Assembly: GCA_019787685.1 (NCBI GenBank)
Contig: JAHNUO010000001.1
Coordinates: 124,001-188,000, forward strand
DNA: 64,000 nucleotides
From: Chiua virens
Taxonomy: Eukaryota > Basidiomycota > Agaricomycetes > Boletales > Boletaceae
Direction of reading: 5' to 3'
In this document: positions 23,191 through 34,383 of the stretch, in pieces
Numbering within the stretch: the stretch's first letter is position 1
How the letters are laid out: each line of letters opens with the position of its first letter
Notes under the pieces: model-generated
What the model was told of the DNA's origin: nothing
The model's database searches: none
What the model saw: only the letters and a program-made list of their open reading frames with translations
Translations under genes and position numbers: made by a program

Positions 23191-25933
23191 CTACATGATC
23201 ATGCATCCCTCCGGACATCCATCACACAACCTCTCCATCCACTTCACTACCTCCCGCTCCATGCTCCATACAGCAGTTGAACTCCGAGTCCAGTCAATTG
23301 CGCCACCCACCCTCTTTACCTCGATCGACACCTCCTTTTCTTTACTCACCGGCGTCGCATAATACCACCGTAACATTTGCTCACTCTCATCTATCTCCAC
23401 CCTCCCCTCTGAGACCTTGACCTCCACCGCGTACCCCTCCGTCTGGATCGTCTCCACTGCAAGCAATTGTGAACCCAGAGGCAACGTTGTCGCCGACCCA
23501 TGCCTACTCTTTGCCTCGACCACATCTCTCACTTCTTCTGATGTCTCTGGATCAACCTGTTGCTCACGGTCATGAACCGCGACCGACCGCTCGACACACT
23601 CCTTGGATGCAAAATGCACCAACGGGAGGAAAATCTCGGTCGCCAACGCACTTTCCCCGTCGCTACTGACACTCTTGTCCGAGTTCGATCCTATTGGTGT
23701 ATCTTCGGGCGTAACGCGAACCTTGATCTTCAAGGAAGCCTTGCCGATATCGAATTGAATATCCACGGGGGTGCCTACAACCTTGACAGGATACGGTCGA
23801 CAAAATGCGCGTACCGCGCGTGCGCCATCCCGAAGGAACTTCAAAACCTCATAGAGCGGCATTGGTTTAGCGGTAATAGATGAGCGAGGACTCGCATAGG
23901 GAGAGGATAGTGCCCCTGACGTTATGTTGGACGCCCTTACCGGTGCGAGCAACACAGCCGCCGCTTCCGCGTTTTTCGTCCCCCCTCGGACATCATTCTC
24001 GCTCCACAGACTCAGATCCTCGTTGTTCCATCCATCCCCCCACATATGGGTGTTGTCCGGACAATACGTCCAGACCGTGTAGTCCAGTACGTTTGGCCCG
24101 TCCGCCGCATTCAAACTAGCATCCAGTGCGCGTTCTTGATCCGAATAGTCGCCATATCCCTTGCCCATTGGGTCGTACGCCTTCTTGTTATCCAGATCTA
24201 TAGGCGTTCCAATTTCTCCGATGATAGTCGGGTACCTGCGAGGTTCTGCAGCGTCCTAAGCCCAGTTGAACACTATCTGACTTCAAAATCGCTAGTTGAC
24301 TCTGAATACTTGCACGAATGGCCCGTTCCCCAAGCTTCGCCGCGAAAATTGGACTGCTGTACTTGCCCCTGATAAGGCCCAGGGCATCGGCATTGTAAAA
24401 GTGCCAGTGACACGTAACGAGCGTTAGACCATCGTAATAGTGGGTCGAGTGACACCCACGTCCTTTGAGCAAAGATTCTGGAATTTGCGGGGGAATGGCA
24501 AAGACAGGCGCTTGAACGAATGCGATGGCACTTGGGTGGGCAGCGCGGATGCGTGTGACATAGTCGGACAAGTGTGGAAGGAAAAATTCCTCAAGATAAC
24601 GTATTGGCCTAGGGTCGGGGTCGGTGGGATCAGATAGTCCAGATGAAGGGGTGGGGTAGTAACGGAAGTACGCAGGCCTTAGCAACGCGGCGGTGTCGAT
24701 ATCCCAGACGCCATGAAGTGCCCATATACACTTCCCTAGCGTCCATTCGCTGGATCGTTTCCAACCCCACTTGGGATGTATCCCGTTCGGTTCTGTACTG
24801 GAGTCCGCCCACATACGAACACCCTTCGGGTCGATCGTGACAGATCCGCTGCGTTGCGATCCAAACGAACCAAAGGTGTAATTGTCCACTGTCTGCGCGA
24901 TGCCCATGCCGAGCTTGAGCGACTGAAGCGGCTGTCGGTAGGGTCCCCATTTTCGCAGAGGCTCCTTGTGCGGCCGGATACACGTTCAAGTCCTCATATC
25001 CGATCAACCCCCCCGAGGGCTCATTCACACTATCCCAACCAATTACGACATCATCCAGCAACCCACCAGCATCGCGCATCCGGTCTGCGAGAACCTCAAA
25101 GGCTCGTATGAAATGTGACTGAAGGTAATCCTGGATATTGACGCCATCCAATACGCATTTTGGAGCGAACGTTTTCCCGCCAAAGAACAGCGTGAATACG
25201 GTTTGAGAGGCGAAGCGGCTGTAGTTGGTTGACCAGAGCATGGAAGGGAGTACGGCGGGGTCTGGATTGGCGGAGGTGTTTGGATATTCGCAGTGTATGA
25301 TGGCAGCCTGGGTTGCAGTGAGTGCTTGAGGGTTGATACCACATGCCGGGAGGGTCCAGTAAGGGGCACCCGAGCCACCAGAGAAACGTGACCACTAAAA
25401 AGAGGTCTGAAAATCAGCAGGCAAGAAATGGAAGGCACACATACAACGTCCTGGTGCGGATCTATATAAACCTTGAATCCGTATTCTTTACATTTATATA
25501 GAACGCGAATGGTGTAGTCGATGAAGTCATAATCATACTGTCCGCTGTCCTCACCAGTGTGAAAACAGCACAACACGCGGAAAGGCAGAGCAACTTACGG
25601 ACCCTCGTGTTCGAGTGCCTCCCAAGTGATGGGATACCGAAGCACGTTGAATCCCCACCCTCTGAGCCGGGTTAGATGGGCGTCTGCAGAACCGTCGTCG
25701 AGGTTGAACGGACGACCGACAAAGCTGCGCCCGCCCGCTTCCGCCGATGACCAAAAATCGTCAAGGACGTGGGAAGGTTGGCCAAGCGGGGCCTTGGAGG
25801 ACCCAGAGAGGTTGACGCCGCGCAGTAGCACCGTGCGACCGCTTGTATCAACGAAATGGCCGTCACATGTGTGTAGATAGTCTTTGGGAACAGGTTGGCC
25901 TGTCGCGGGGCATGTCTTGGGAACCTGCGGCAT
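23191..25933 (-). CDS. GH5_12 glycoside hydrolase (sterylglucosidase/endoglycoceramidase-like), copy B
   Basis: Tandem paralogue of the gene ending at 19487, with the same exon plan (introns 25545-25598 and 25395-25444, matching copy A positions exactly). It keeps the GH5 catalytic pair: [14 protein letters not shown] and [49 protein letters not shown] and the aromatic [21 protein letters not shown] are also present. One extra base near 24930 (between GTLPT and [10 protein letters not shown]) and one near 24250 (before AAEPRRYPT) break the frame. The C-terminal beta-sandwich is shorter than in copy A, because an acidic insert present there is missing here. An in-frame ATG at 26008 would add a hydrophobic lead ([12 protein letters not shown]), but MPQVPKTC is shared by both copies and is preferred as the start. 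Confidence 0.85.
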
Positions 25934-26273
25934 GTCGTCGGAGTCAAGGCGGTTGTAGTGGTTGAAGAAAAGAAAGAAAGCTACACACGGAGGTAAGTAA
26001 TATACCAACGTGCTGATTTATCGTACCACTTCAACGTTGCCTTTATTGGTACACACGTCATTGCCCTTGATCGGGTGCAATTCCGAAGCGTCAGACGAAG
26101 ACAATGGCTCGACCAATTCATAAAGTTCGAGGCAAATGCTATCTTACAACCCAAAAGCGGTTCAAATTCATACAGTATGGATTCCACATCATCCTCTTTA
26201 CTTTAAGGCTATCGGTATCTCAGTTCGGAGCCGAAAGAAGCTACTTTAGCATGTTTCCCCTATGGGTCCCCCA

Positions 26274-27340
26274 TCAATTGTTCAACACCGTCGGAATTCC
26301 AGCAAGCTTCATCTTGACACCGATCTCAAACAGATAATCCAGGCACTGCTCAAATAAGAGCTCGATGACTTTATAAAATTCGAGACCATACACACCTCCG
26401 TCTGGGTTTTCGCCTTTTGCCAGTCGTCCCCTGTCAAACCGAGTCGTCAGAGATAGAAGGAAAAACTGCTATTCTAGAACGTACCCCATACATAGATCCC
26501 ATGTCCTTTTCACAAGGATGGCCGCAGCATCAGGGTATTTTTCCATCGCGGCTGCCATGCTATCGGTCAGATCCTCCTCGAACGGAGTATTGGCAATGAT
26601 TGGGACGCGAAGAGTATCCAAGTAAGACATCGCAGGACCACTTTCCGCCGATTCGAACGCCCTTGATCATCTGCACAACACCTTCAGTCTGCAAGGTTCC
26701 CTCTCCGAGAAATTTCCTCACCTCCTATACCAGAATGAACATGTTGAACCATGATTGGCTCAACGATCAGCGATCAAGGATCGGCAAATGGTCAGGCCAA
26801 CGTACCTGATGCGAAATCTCGAAAACATCCCCTTCCCAAAGTAAGGTCGCCATCACCGCATTTTGGGAGTGTGTATGAATGCAACTGCCTGCATTTCGCT
26901 GATCGAACGCGTTCCAAAACAGTGGCGTACACGCTGATTCCCTGAGATTCAATTTGGGGCGACGGAGGAAGATGCGATCGGTATGTGGAGAGGGCTTGGA
27001 TGGCTGTGGGTAGGGTAGAACGAACATGTGGGAGGGTTCGATGCGCTCTTTCTGTACCCCCGATGGGGCGACCCAGACTTTGTCTCTGGCATATCGAATC
27101 AGCGATCAACAAATGAGTATTGTACAGGGATCAAGAACCTACCCAACACGGATACAGATCCCTCCTCCAGTTCCAGTGACCCATCCGAGCTTATAGAACC
27201 CAGCGCATAGCTCCGGAATGAGATTCGCGGGCTGTTCAAGAATGTAATCTTTGCATCAGGGCGCGCCTCGTAGACTAACATAAGCATACATGAAGGGGAT
27301 CGGAAGAGGTTACAAGTACATCGGCCTCATCGCTGGACAT
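26274..27340 (-). CDS. MDE1: Methylthioribulose-1-phosphate dehydratase (methionine salvage)
   Basis: Class II aldolase-fold zinc enzyme that dehydrates 5-methylthioribulose-1-phosphate in the methionine salvage pathway; it should act in the cytosol. Recognised in order: [64 protein letters not shown] (zinc His pair), ISHQ-E-MIKGV (catalytic Glu), [31 protein letters not shown] (third zinc His) and [10 protein letters not shown]. Exons on the minus strand: 27340-27290, 27231-27143, 27085-26806, 26724-26722, 26670-26485, 26430-26396 and 26345-26274. The fourth exon is only 3 nt and encodes the Glu. Single-base shifts lie near 26645 and 26505 (extra) and 26418 (missing). Length after repair of frame is about 240 residues, as expected for the family. 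A TCACGTG motif lies about 100 nt upstream. Confidence 0.88.
26722..26724 (-). other. MDE1: 3-nt microexon (GAG) of the MtnB-like gene
   Basis: Exon 3 ends in ...ISHQ at 26806. The intron at 26725-26805 starts GTACGT and ends GTATAG. A GAG triplet follows, then a second intron 26671-26721 starting GTGAGG and ending GTGCAG, before MIKGV. Skipping the triplet would give HQMIKG and remove the Glu that is conserved as HQEMIKG and proposed as catalytic in the human enzyme APIP. Both flanking introns have good borders, and the second has the typical 51-nt length. Confidence 0.7.
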
Positions 27341-28036
27341 GTTGCACTTTGACTTTAGATCTTTAGAGTGTTTAGTCAATATTCAATCACTCGCTGGCAA
27401 TTTGAAGGACTCTTATCGGTCCATCGATACCTCGCAAAAGTCACGTGGCCGGCCCGGCCATTGCCGTTTCGATCAGTGGCAACCCTAAAGCTTCAATGGT
27501 AACGTTCAATCTCAAGTTGTGCCCCTTGCAACATTAATCCACCTTCATTCTTCTGTCTTTCTATCAACTTTAAATTACCAGGACCACGAGTGACTAAAAA
27601 AAACACCACAAGAAACATACTCATGTTGCCACATCTTCGCGCATGCGGTGACGAGCCCCCACAAAGTCGATAGTTGCCAAGCATGAGAGGGCTGAGTCGC
27701 AAACGTGGCGATTCGATCGCGAACCTCGGGATGATCCAGTAGGAATGCCACGAGATCGTTGCAAAAGCACTGACTCGGAAAATGAAATATCTGATGAATT
27801 ATGCAGTTGGTCTACACTTCTAAGAAGTCTGGAACGTCGAAAAACCACAGGCAAGGCAATTTTAATTCGATTCCTTGAACTAGTACCACATCAAATGTCG
27901 GTTCTCTTTTGTCTCCTCGTCCGTTCCGACAATGACCAGAGTAGCTTTTCAATTTCCGTCACGGACTTGGATAAACCTAGCAACAAGAGCACCTCTCTTA
28001 CTTCTGTGGGGGAAGAGATACAAAGAGATCGTACCT
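27341..28036. other. Promoter side of MtnB and 3' side of zinc-finger copy 2
   Basis: Short frames only (for example minus 27621-27854); none recognised. Apart from the TCACGTG site and a GC-rich near-palindrome (GGCCGGCCCGGCC, about 27446-27459), I see nothing in this stretch. Confidence 0.4.
27441..27447. promoter_or_regulatory. TCACGTG motif upstream of the methionine-salvage gene
   Basis: TCACGTG, the sequence bound by the bHLH factor Cbf1 (with Met4/Met28) at yeast sulfur-metabolism genes, lies 101 nt before the ATG at 27340. The position and pathway fit regulation by sulfur supply. Whether this basidiomycete uses the same factor is inference. Confidence 0.4.
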
Positions 28037-28372
28037 TCACACCAGTGGAAACGAGTCGTCAGCAAGGTGACAGTGGTGTGTTGTCCCCTTTCTTGCAAAA
28101 GTTCTGAAACATTGAGCACAGGTCCACTGCAACAGCCCCAAGTGAACTGATAAAATGTGTCGGATCAAGCTCCGCTGCTGAAGTGATCGTGAATGACAGT
28201 CATGCCATAAGCATGCAACCATCTCTTTTCTATCTCCTCCGAGAGTGTGGGAAACACGGAGGTGGGTGGCTATGAGGTCAGGTTCTGCGGGAAGGATCTG
28301 ACCGCAGACATGGCCCTGTTCTGTCATCCAAAGACAGGTCTGCTGAGCTGGGGAAACAGTGAAGAGTTGCAT
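28037..28372 (-). CDS. Small fungal C2H2-type zinc-finger protein, copy 2
   Basis: The 111-residue frame reads TCLWMTEQGHVCGQILP, then THLRVSH (finger 1), CLWHDCHSRSLQQRSLIRH with ILSVHLG (finger 2), and CAQCFRTFARKGTTHHC (finger 3). All zinc ligands are present. It is close to copy 3 (30414-30791) and more distant from copy 1 (14403-14845), which carries the same three-finger layout. It lies at one end of the segment duplicated at 28070-29500 and 30490-31500. Copy 1 has a long acidic lead that is not seen here, so an upstream exon may be missing or lost. Function is unknown; DNA or RNA binding is inferred only from the fingers. Confidence 0.6.
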   Translation of the reverse strand: MQLFTVSPAQQTCLWMTEQGHVCGQILPAEPDLIATHLRVSHTLGGDRKEMVACLWHDCHSRSLQQRSLIRHILSVHLGLLQWTCAQCFRTFARKGTTHHCHLADDSFPLV

Positions 28373-29500
28373 GGGAAGGACATCACTGGGGGGAGATCAA
28401 ACCGCCGAAAAGTAGGTGTGCATGATGCTCTTACCCCTCTAGAATGTTCTGCTGTAAGTCGGACATCTTGGGAGAATTGAGGGCGACCGAGAATTTAGGA
28501 TTTCCTTAAATCTCGACACCTGAATAGAGTGCAAGGCGTAAACTGATTTCCGAAGCGATTTCATCGTCAACCCGAGTGGCTGCCAACCACTAGCCACAAT
28601 GAAACACGCCAACGGTGGGCGGCAGAATTATTGTATTCTCCGAGGTGATACTGTGCATCGTTCCAGTTGGATCGTGCACAGCAAGAGCTTAGAAGGTGCT
28701 TCCATTGCGTTAATGTTTCAGGCGTATCTAGTGGACATCAAGGCCTTCGGAACTTTGCGCTTAGAGTTCTCCCGTGTAGATGTTCCGCCGTGGATTGCGA
28801 CTCGAATAGTCCCGCAAACCTGCAGGGGGCCAAACGATATCCTTGTGAAGCTGCTTTCATGCGTTCGACATCAACACGTAATGAAACTTCCGCAGAAGCC
28901 AACTCGAAACTATCGGGTTTCTCTGATGCATATATGGATCTTGAACCATATCGGCGACGCGGCAGTAATGCGTTTTCATGGCTGTAGATCTTGAGCTTTG
29001 TGGGACTCGAAGCACTGGGCCCTGAAAATTCTCAAACGTTCATCTGATACGCAACCACTACCGATGCGGTCATTGGCCAGTACTGCTATTGCATACTTAT
29101 TTGTTGTAGCGTTTCACTCGTAATTGATTGATTGATCGCTACGGCTTTGCAGTGATTTCCTATAAAAAAAAGGGAGTACAGTTGCTATGCATATTCAAGT
29201 TCGGCATAGATGCATTGTATTCTGATAAGCAAACCTGTTGCTTGGCCTCATATGCGACCTCAACTGGTCCGAACTAACAGCGCAAGTTAGTTTACGACAG
29301 TAATCAGTCGCCGCTCCGACGTTTGACTTTCCTCGGAGTTTGAAACTCAAATTTTATCCGCGGATAGCAAGAGGTTTCGATGGTATGGGCAGTCTCCATC
29401 GTCCAATTGGATTGCGTTGCGTAATTCACAGCACCGTTTGACAGAAAGAGCACCTGGCGCCTTATGTGGCTGCTTGCCTTGTTACCTCGATCTTTGCGGC
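28070..29500 (+). repeat. Segmental direct duplication, copy 1
   Basis: The first 430 nt align with 30490-30900 at high identity (roughly 85-90% by eye). Further matched islands lie at about 28690-28745 (with GTTTCAGGCGTATCT), 28920-29130 (ending GTAGCGTTTCAC) and 29420-29500 (TTCACAGCACCG, TTTGACAGAAAGAG). The order is the same in both copies. Confidence 0.8.
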
Positions 29501-30189
29501 AGGAAGGAGGCTATTCACAGCACACCCATCAATACCAACACCGCAGCGATGCCCGTCGCTCAGGATATTCATAATCCGACGATACGGGGGTAGTATGTGA
29601 TGTTTGAACCACCTATCATGCATTGGGATACTCCGGTCCAAGCTGCCATACGGTATCAAGTATGGTTCAAGGATGTAAATAAGACACTGGTTAAAGTGAG
29701 TGTGGAAACATCCACCTTTTTGGAGGTAAATCTTCTTCGCTCCGCTTTCTTTGACCGATAACATGTGCCCATTTCCACCCACCAGGCCGAGCCAGCTATC
29801 TAGCTGTGATGTGTCATGATGCAGGAACACCACATCATCATTTCCAGTGTTTTATGATCGGTACATTGACTCGGTTGGAGCGTGTTAATGTTTCAGGCTC
29901 AACATTTTAACGCAACATATGATCGCGGAACATCTATGCTTTGATGATACATTGTTTCTTCCATTTGGAACCATACGTACGCGATCTCTCCATATCCAAG
30001 TCTTTCCCCGCGAACAACAACGCATGGTCCGAGTATATCGAGAGGCCATCTACCCCTGGGCCCGCTAATGAAGTAAACCACCCCAAAATAGAGTTCTGAT
30101 TTTGGAACAGAGCTCATCGGTTGTACGCCATCAGGGACCTTGACAACGGGCCCCGTCACACTGACACAGTACGATTCTGGACTGGACAA
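29462..30189 (-). other. Two adjacent unrecognised minus-strand frames between the duplicated segments
   Basis: Frames at 29899-30189 (96 codons, containing VPKSELYFGVVYFISGP) and 29462-29833 (123 codons) could be exons of one gene or a relic. No family is recognised, and no clean splice pair joining them was found. Confidence 0.2.
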
Positions 30190-30413
30190 ACCACGCTCTC
30201 AAACCCAGCGTGCGCGAACCCCGAAGAATAGCAACTTGATGGTGAGGATGATGGTTTTACGTCATGTTTAATCAATGACGAGCAACTAACGCTGGATCGT
30301 GCAAAAGTTATCGATGTAGTAGGCTGCGCTGCCAGTGACTGGAACCGCGTTTAGAAAATTTGATAAATCCAGTCAGCCTTCCTGTACAGAAATTAACCTC
30401 GGCTACCGAATGC

Positions 30414-30791
30414 TTACCGCGTTACATGACGAATTTCAATGGGAGACGAAATGAGACTGTACTTTCGATCCCAGGGTGACAAGTATGCACCATCCCTTGT
30501 CCCCTTTCTTGCAAAAGTTCTGAAACATTGAGCACAGGTCCACTGCAACAGCCCCAAGTGAACCGATAAAATGTGTCGGATCAAGTTCCGCTGCTGAAGT
30601 GGCTGCGAATGGCAGTCGCGCCATAAGCATGCAACCATCTCTTTTCTATCTCCCCCGAGAATGTGGGCAACACGGAGGTGGGTGGCTACGAGGTTAGGTT
30701 CTGCGGGAAGGATTTGACTGTAGGTATGGCCCTGTTCTGTCACCCAAAGACAGGTCTGCTGAACCTTGGGAGTACTGGGAAAGACCTGCAT
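30414..30791 (-). pseudogene. Small C2H2-type zinc-finger protein, copy 3, degraded
   Basis: The frame is open for 125 codons and very like copy 2 (CLWVTEQGH, ILPAEPNLVATHLRVAH, CLWRDCHSQPLQQRNLIRH, CAQCFRTFARKG). However, finger 1 has lost its second cysteine (VCGQ in copy 2 is TYSQ here), and finger 3 loses its final His/Cys because the sequence diverges after ARKGT. Only finger 2 is complete. It was made by the segmental duplication and then decayed, or it is a very young divergent gene. Confidence 0.6.
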
Positions 30792-31500
30792 GAGAAGAAC
30801 ATCACTGAGGGGAGATCAGAACGTTGAAAGCACGTGTGACGGACCCTCATACCCCTCTGGAATGCTCCGCTGTAAGTCGGACATCTTGGGGGATTATCGA
30901 GGGTGATGATGAATTTGTATTTTCCGCGGAGATGCGCAGGACCTCCAAAATTGTGTTCAAGAACATATAAAAGAGCTTCCTTTGTATTTATGTTTCAGGC
31001 GTATCTGGGCATCCCTTGCGGCAGCTAGACGGAGCAGACTAGAAGAGACAGCATATAGATCTCGAACAAGTAGGTTAACGCAATCCTGGTGCGTTCTCGT
31101 AATGCGGGTGAATCTTGAACATCATGGGACTCGTAATTGAAGGATCTAAATATCGCAGGAAATTCTCGAGTTCGACATTCCTCTGACAATCACCGATGGT
31201 CAGTACTGTAATTGTATGTGCCGTAGCGTTTCACATTCGATTGATCGCCGTTTAATCACTATCATTGTAATTTCCCAGAAAGAGTAGGCCCACACATGTG
31301 TATCAGCGTAGTTATCTCAACTCGGCCCGAACGAGCAAGTTGGCAGCAACCCAACTCCCCCATTCCGACAGAGGACTTTAGCACATCGATTGATGTGCGG
31401 ATGGTTCGATGGCGCGGGCACATCTCGCTTGGATTGCACTATTCACAGCACCGCCATTTGACAGAAAGAGTACTGCTTGTCTTGCTGCCTTGATTTTTCT
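30490..31500 (+). repeat. Segmental direct duplication, copy 2
   Basis: Matches 28070-29500 in the same order but is shorter, with several internal deletions. The left 400 nt are the best conserved. Confidence 0.8.
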
Positions 31501-34383
31501 GACCTCATGCTCTGGCTCATCACATCTGTCGATCACGTTGAGCCATTGGGTACCAAAAAAGTGGAGCACTTTTGTCGCCGTCGGAGTGGGAGCGAGGCAG
31601 GAATCCCCCGCCGATGGGGTGGAAGGTGTGTGTTTGGACTAACTACAACACTCCGTCAGCCACTACGCCAGGACCCCTGGCACCGCTTAGAGGGCGACTC
31701 AGATCAGGAAAGTGGGTTTATGACGTTTTCGCTTGGCGACTCTTGATGAACGGTTGAGCAGCTCTCCTCCAATCACAGCTCTCAAAATCGACCAAGCGAG
31801 CCTTAGCGAGGTATTGTGGGAATATTTCCGCGCTAAGCGCTCATTGAGTGCTCGATGAGCGACTCACAAAAGTCTGATAGGCTTCATCACCACATATCAA
31901 TCGATCTCTAGGTGACCCATCACTCATAAGTACTATTAATAGCAGCTTGAATTCAAAGGGAGACTCCGTCTCCCTGTGTCGAGTTCATTGGGTTCCTTTG
32001 AGTCTATGCATAAGACTTCATGCTGTTCAATGATCCTGGAGACCTGTCGGTGATCCGTACTCAAAGGGGAGGTTGGAAAGATTCACGAAATATCCAATTC
32101 TACAACAATTTTTTTTTTCAAGACATGTATGTTAACCGCCGCCGCCGCTCGCTTCTCAGCGCGCTAACATCGCATGGAGATCGCTTCTTGCAACTCCTTT
32201 ATTCTCACCTGCAACAGATATCAATGAATAAACAGTGCCAGGTCACGGTTCTGAGGTCAGCCCTTGATCATCGGATTTGCATCTCTCACGATTTTCGTTT
32301 CAAATTTTGAGGTCGGAATCCTCTCAACGGACATTGCCCATGTGATTGTCATGTGTGTGTTAAGTCGAATATGTCCTTCAAGTCGTGTGCACGGTGCTAA
32401 GTGCATCTGCGTCAGGAAAGGTGGGGCGTGTTATATGGTTCAAGTAACAAGGCGAAAGAGATTTGATACCCTCCACACCGTGTTGATCCCGGATTCGAGG
32501 GTACTTACTAGGATTCCAGACTCCCATAGAACAAGTTGCTGCGGAAACTGTCAGGGTGTCCTCTTTTATCCCCTGCAAGACTGGCATGTGCACTTACGTC
32601 TTTGAAGTTCGTCCGGACCATCGGTTGATCACGTATGGAAACCGCCCAGGGACCGTGACAACAGCTCAAGTCACGAAACCAACCAATGTTGGGCATTCTT
32701 GAACTCAAAAGCCTTGCCTTGGGTGATTGCATTTCTTTCAGCTAGCATGGATTGCGCTGACAGTCCGCAAGGCGTTCCGGCTCCGAATATCCGCAATGTA
32801 ACATGTTTCCAGATGGATTCTATAGTAGAACCTATACAGATTTAATTAGTCCAGTTCGTGATAGATGAAAACTTGCATAATGCTTCCTGCGCCGGCGGGG
32901 AACTAGAACTTTTTCATTCTGCAATTCGATCTTATGGCGTTAGCTCTACCTTCTCCCAACAATACTGCAAATGCTTGCACTTGACCTACGGTTTGTGGGT
33001 GAATCGTTCAAGTTGCCATACGTCACTAACATTAATGACGAGCGATCGAACTTGGCCAAGTACTGGTACGCATTGGCATAACAATCGGGCATGGCGAGAA
33101 ACCAAAACTGTGGGTAGTTATGGCCCGAATAATTTAAAGTAAACGACAAGGGAGAAATCCACTCACTGGCATAGTTAACTGCATGACCGCAAGAAGGAGG
33201 GAATGGCACGGTGGGTACTGGCAGAGTCATCAGACAATATTCTTACAATTTAATACAAACTTACGTACATACGAAATTATGGCAAGGCAGTCCCAGAGCT
33301 CCGGACAACCTGAATCAGTGCATTATGCATTGACCGTGAAACGCGGGAGAGGTTAGTCTCGAACCAGATGTTCTAAGAAGTACCCGCTTTGGGGCGGGCG
33401 TTGTGTCAACACTTGTTTTGGTCGCCAGAAAGCGACAGCTTCCTAAATCGGCGAACTCAAAACGGATGGCTCCGAGACTAGGGAGAGAGTTCAGGTTGAT
33501 AAGAAAATTCATTATTAATCGAGGAAGTGGCTCTCCTTTGGCAGTCCCTGAGTTTACATAAGCATGTACTGCTTCTGGGAAGTATTAGTGTTCGGGTTCC
33601 AACTTCCAAATGCACAAATTATGAAAAAACGGTCTGGTTTCACAGAAACCTTGTATTCACTACACAAACTTGAAGTAGCCAAGCTACACCATCGGTGTGG
33701 GTGGGTGGAATCGTCTGGGGCAGACTCGGAGCCTGAGTCGCTCAGTGCAAGAGAGGACGGTAGACTGTAGCTCTCTCGAAGTCCCTGGATTCCTTGGAAC
33801 AGGAGCACCAGATCCCATACATCGCTGTGGAGAGCGAGAAAGGTTTGAATTTCGCTCGTGCATCGGTGACTCGAGTTCATTTGGTGTCCGCGACAGAACA
33901 AATTTGCCACCCGTCAATCAACGTGCTGATTCGTCATTTCAAGTTGTCCATGAAAGGGTCTGTGCTCATACGGGTGGCGTTTATCGTGCATGTGTCTGCC
34001 TATCGAGAGTGATCCGGGAAACGGAAAAAAAAGGTACTAGCGAGAGGCTGTGAGAGATCTCTCACCTTTGTTAGCGAGTCCGTCGCTGTGCAGTAGAACC
34101 TTTGCTTTGCACTATGGAGCCTGCAAGTGAAAAAGTTAGTAGCACGCCTGGCGAGGGCAGGAAGCAGGACGCTACCGTTTTCAGACCATGATCATTGCGG
34201 AGGCACATGTATCGAATATTCGAATCAGTGTTGTCACTATGCGATCTCTAAGGTCCAGGTAGCGAAGCAGCGGAACTGCCTCCTTCTGGGCAGCCGGGCA
34301 CACTGACGTGCGATGCTGTACATCAAAACTTGAAAAACGCAGTGGATACGGGGGAGGCATGAGAGATCGCTTACCCCGCCATC
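31501..34383. other. About 2.9 kb without a recognised gene
   Basis: Frames up to about 120 codons exist on both strands (minus 32946-33230 and 33554-33910; plus 32264-32605 and 33697-34053). None shows a known motif. A small perfect hairpin (7-bp stem, 3-nt loop) lies at 31958-31974, and AGCGCTCA/TGAGCG-type short inverted motifs lie around 31830-31865. These might be remnants of a small non-autonomous element, but I cannot define ends. Confidence 0.3.

Noticed and set aside
31720..31990. A MITE-like element with short inverted motifs
   Set aside because: No matching terminal inverted repeats or target-site duplication could be defined.
33340..33420. Possible tRNA around GGTTCGAGAC (minus strand)
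   Set aside because: The bases flanking the T-loop-like sequence are not complementary; no cloverleaf.
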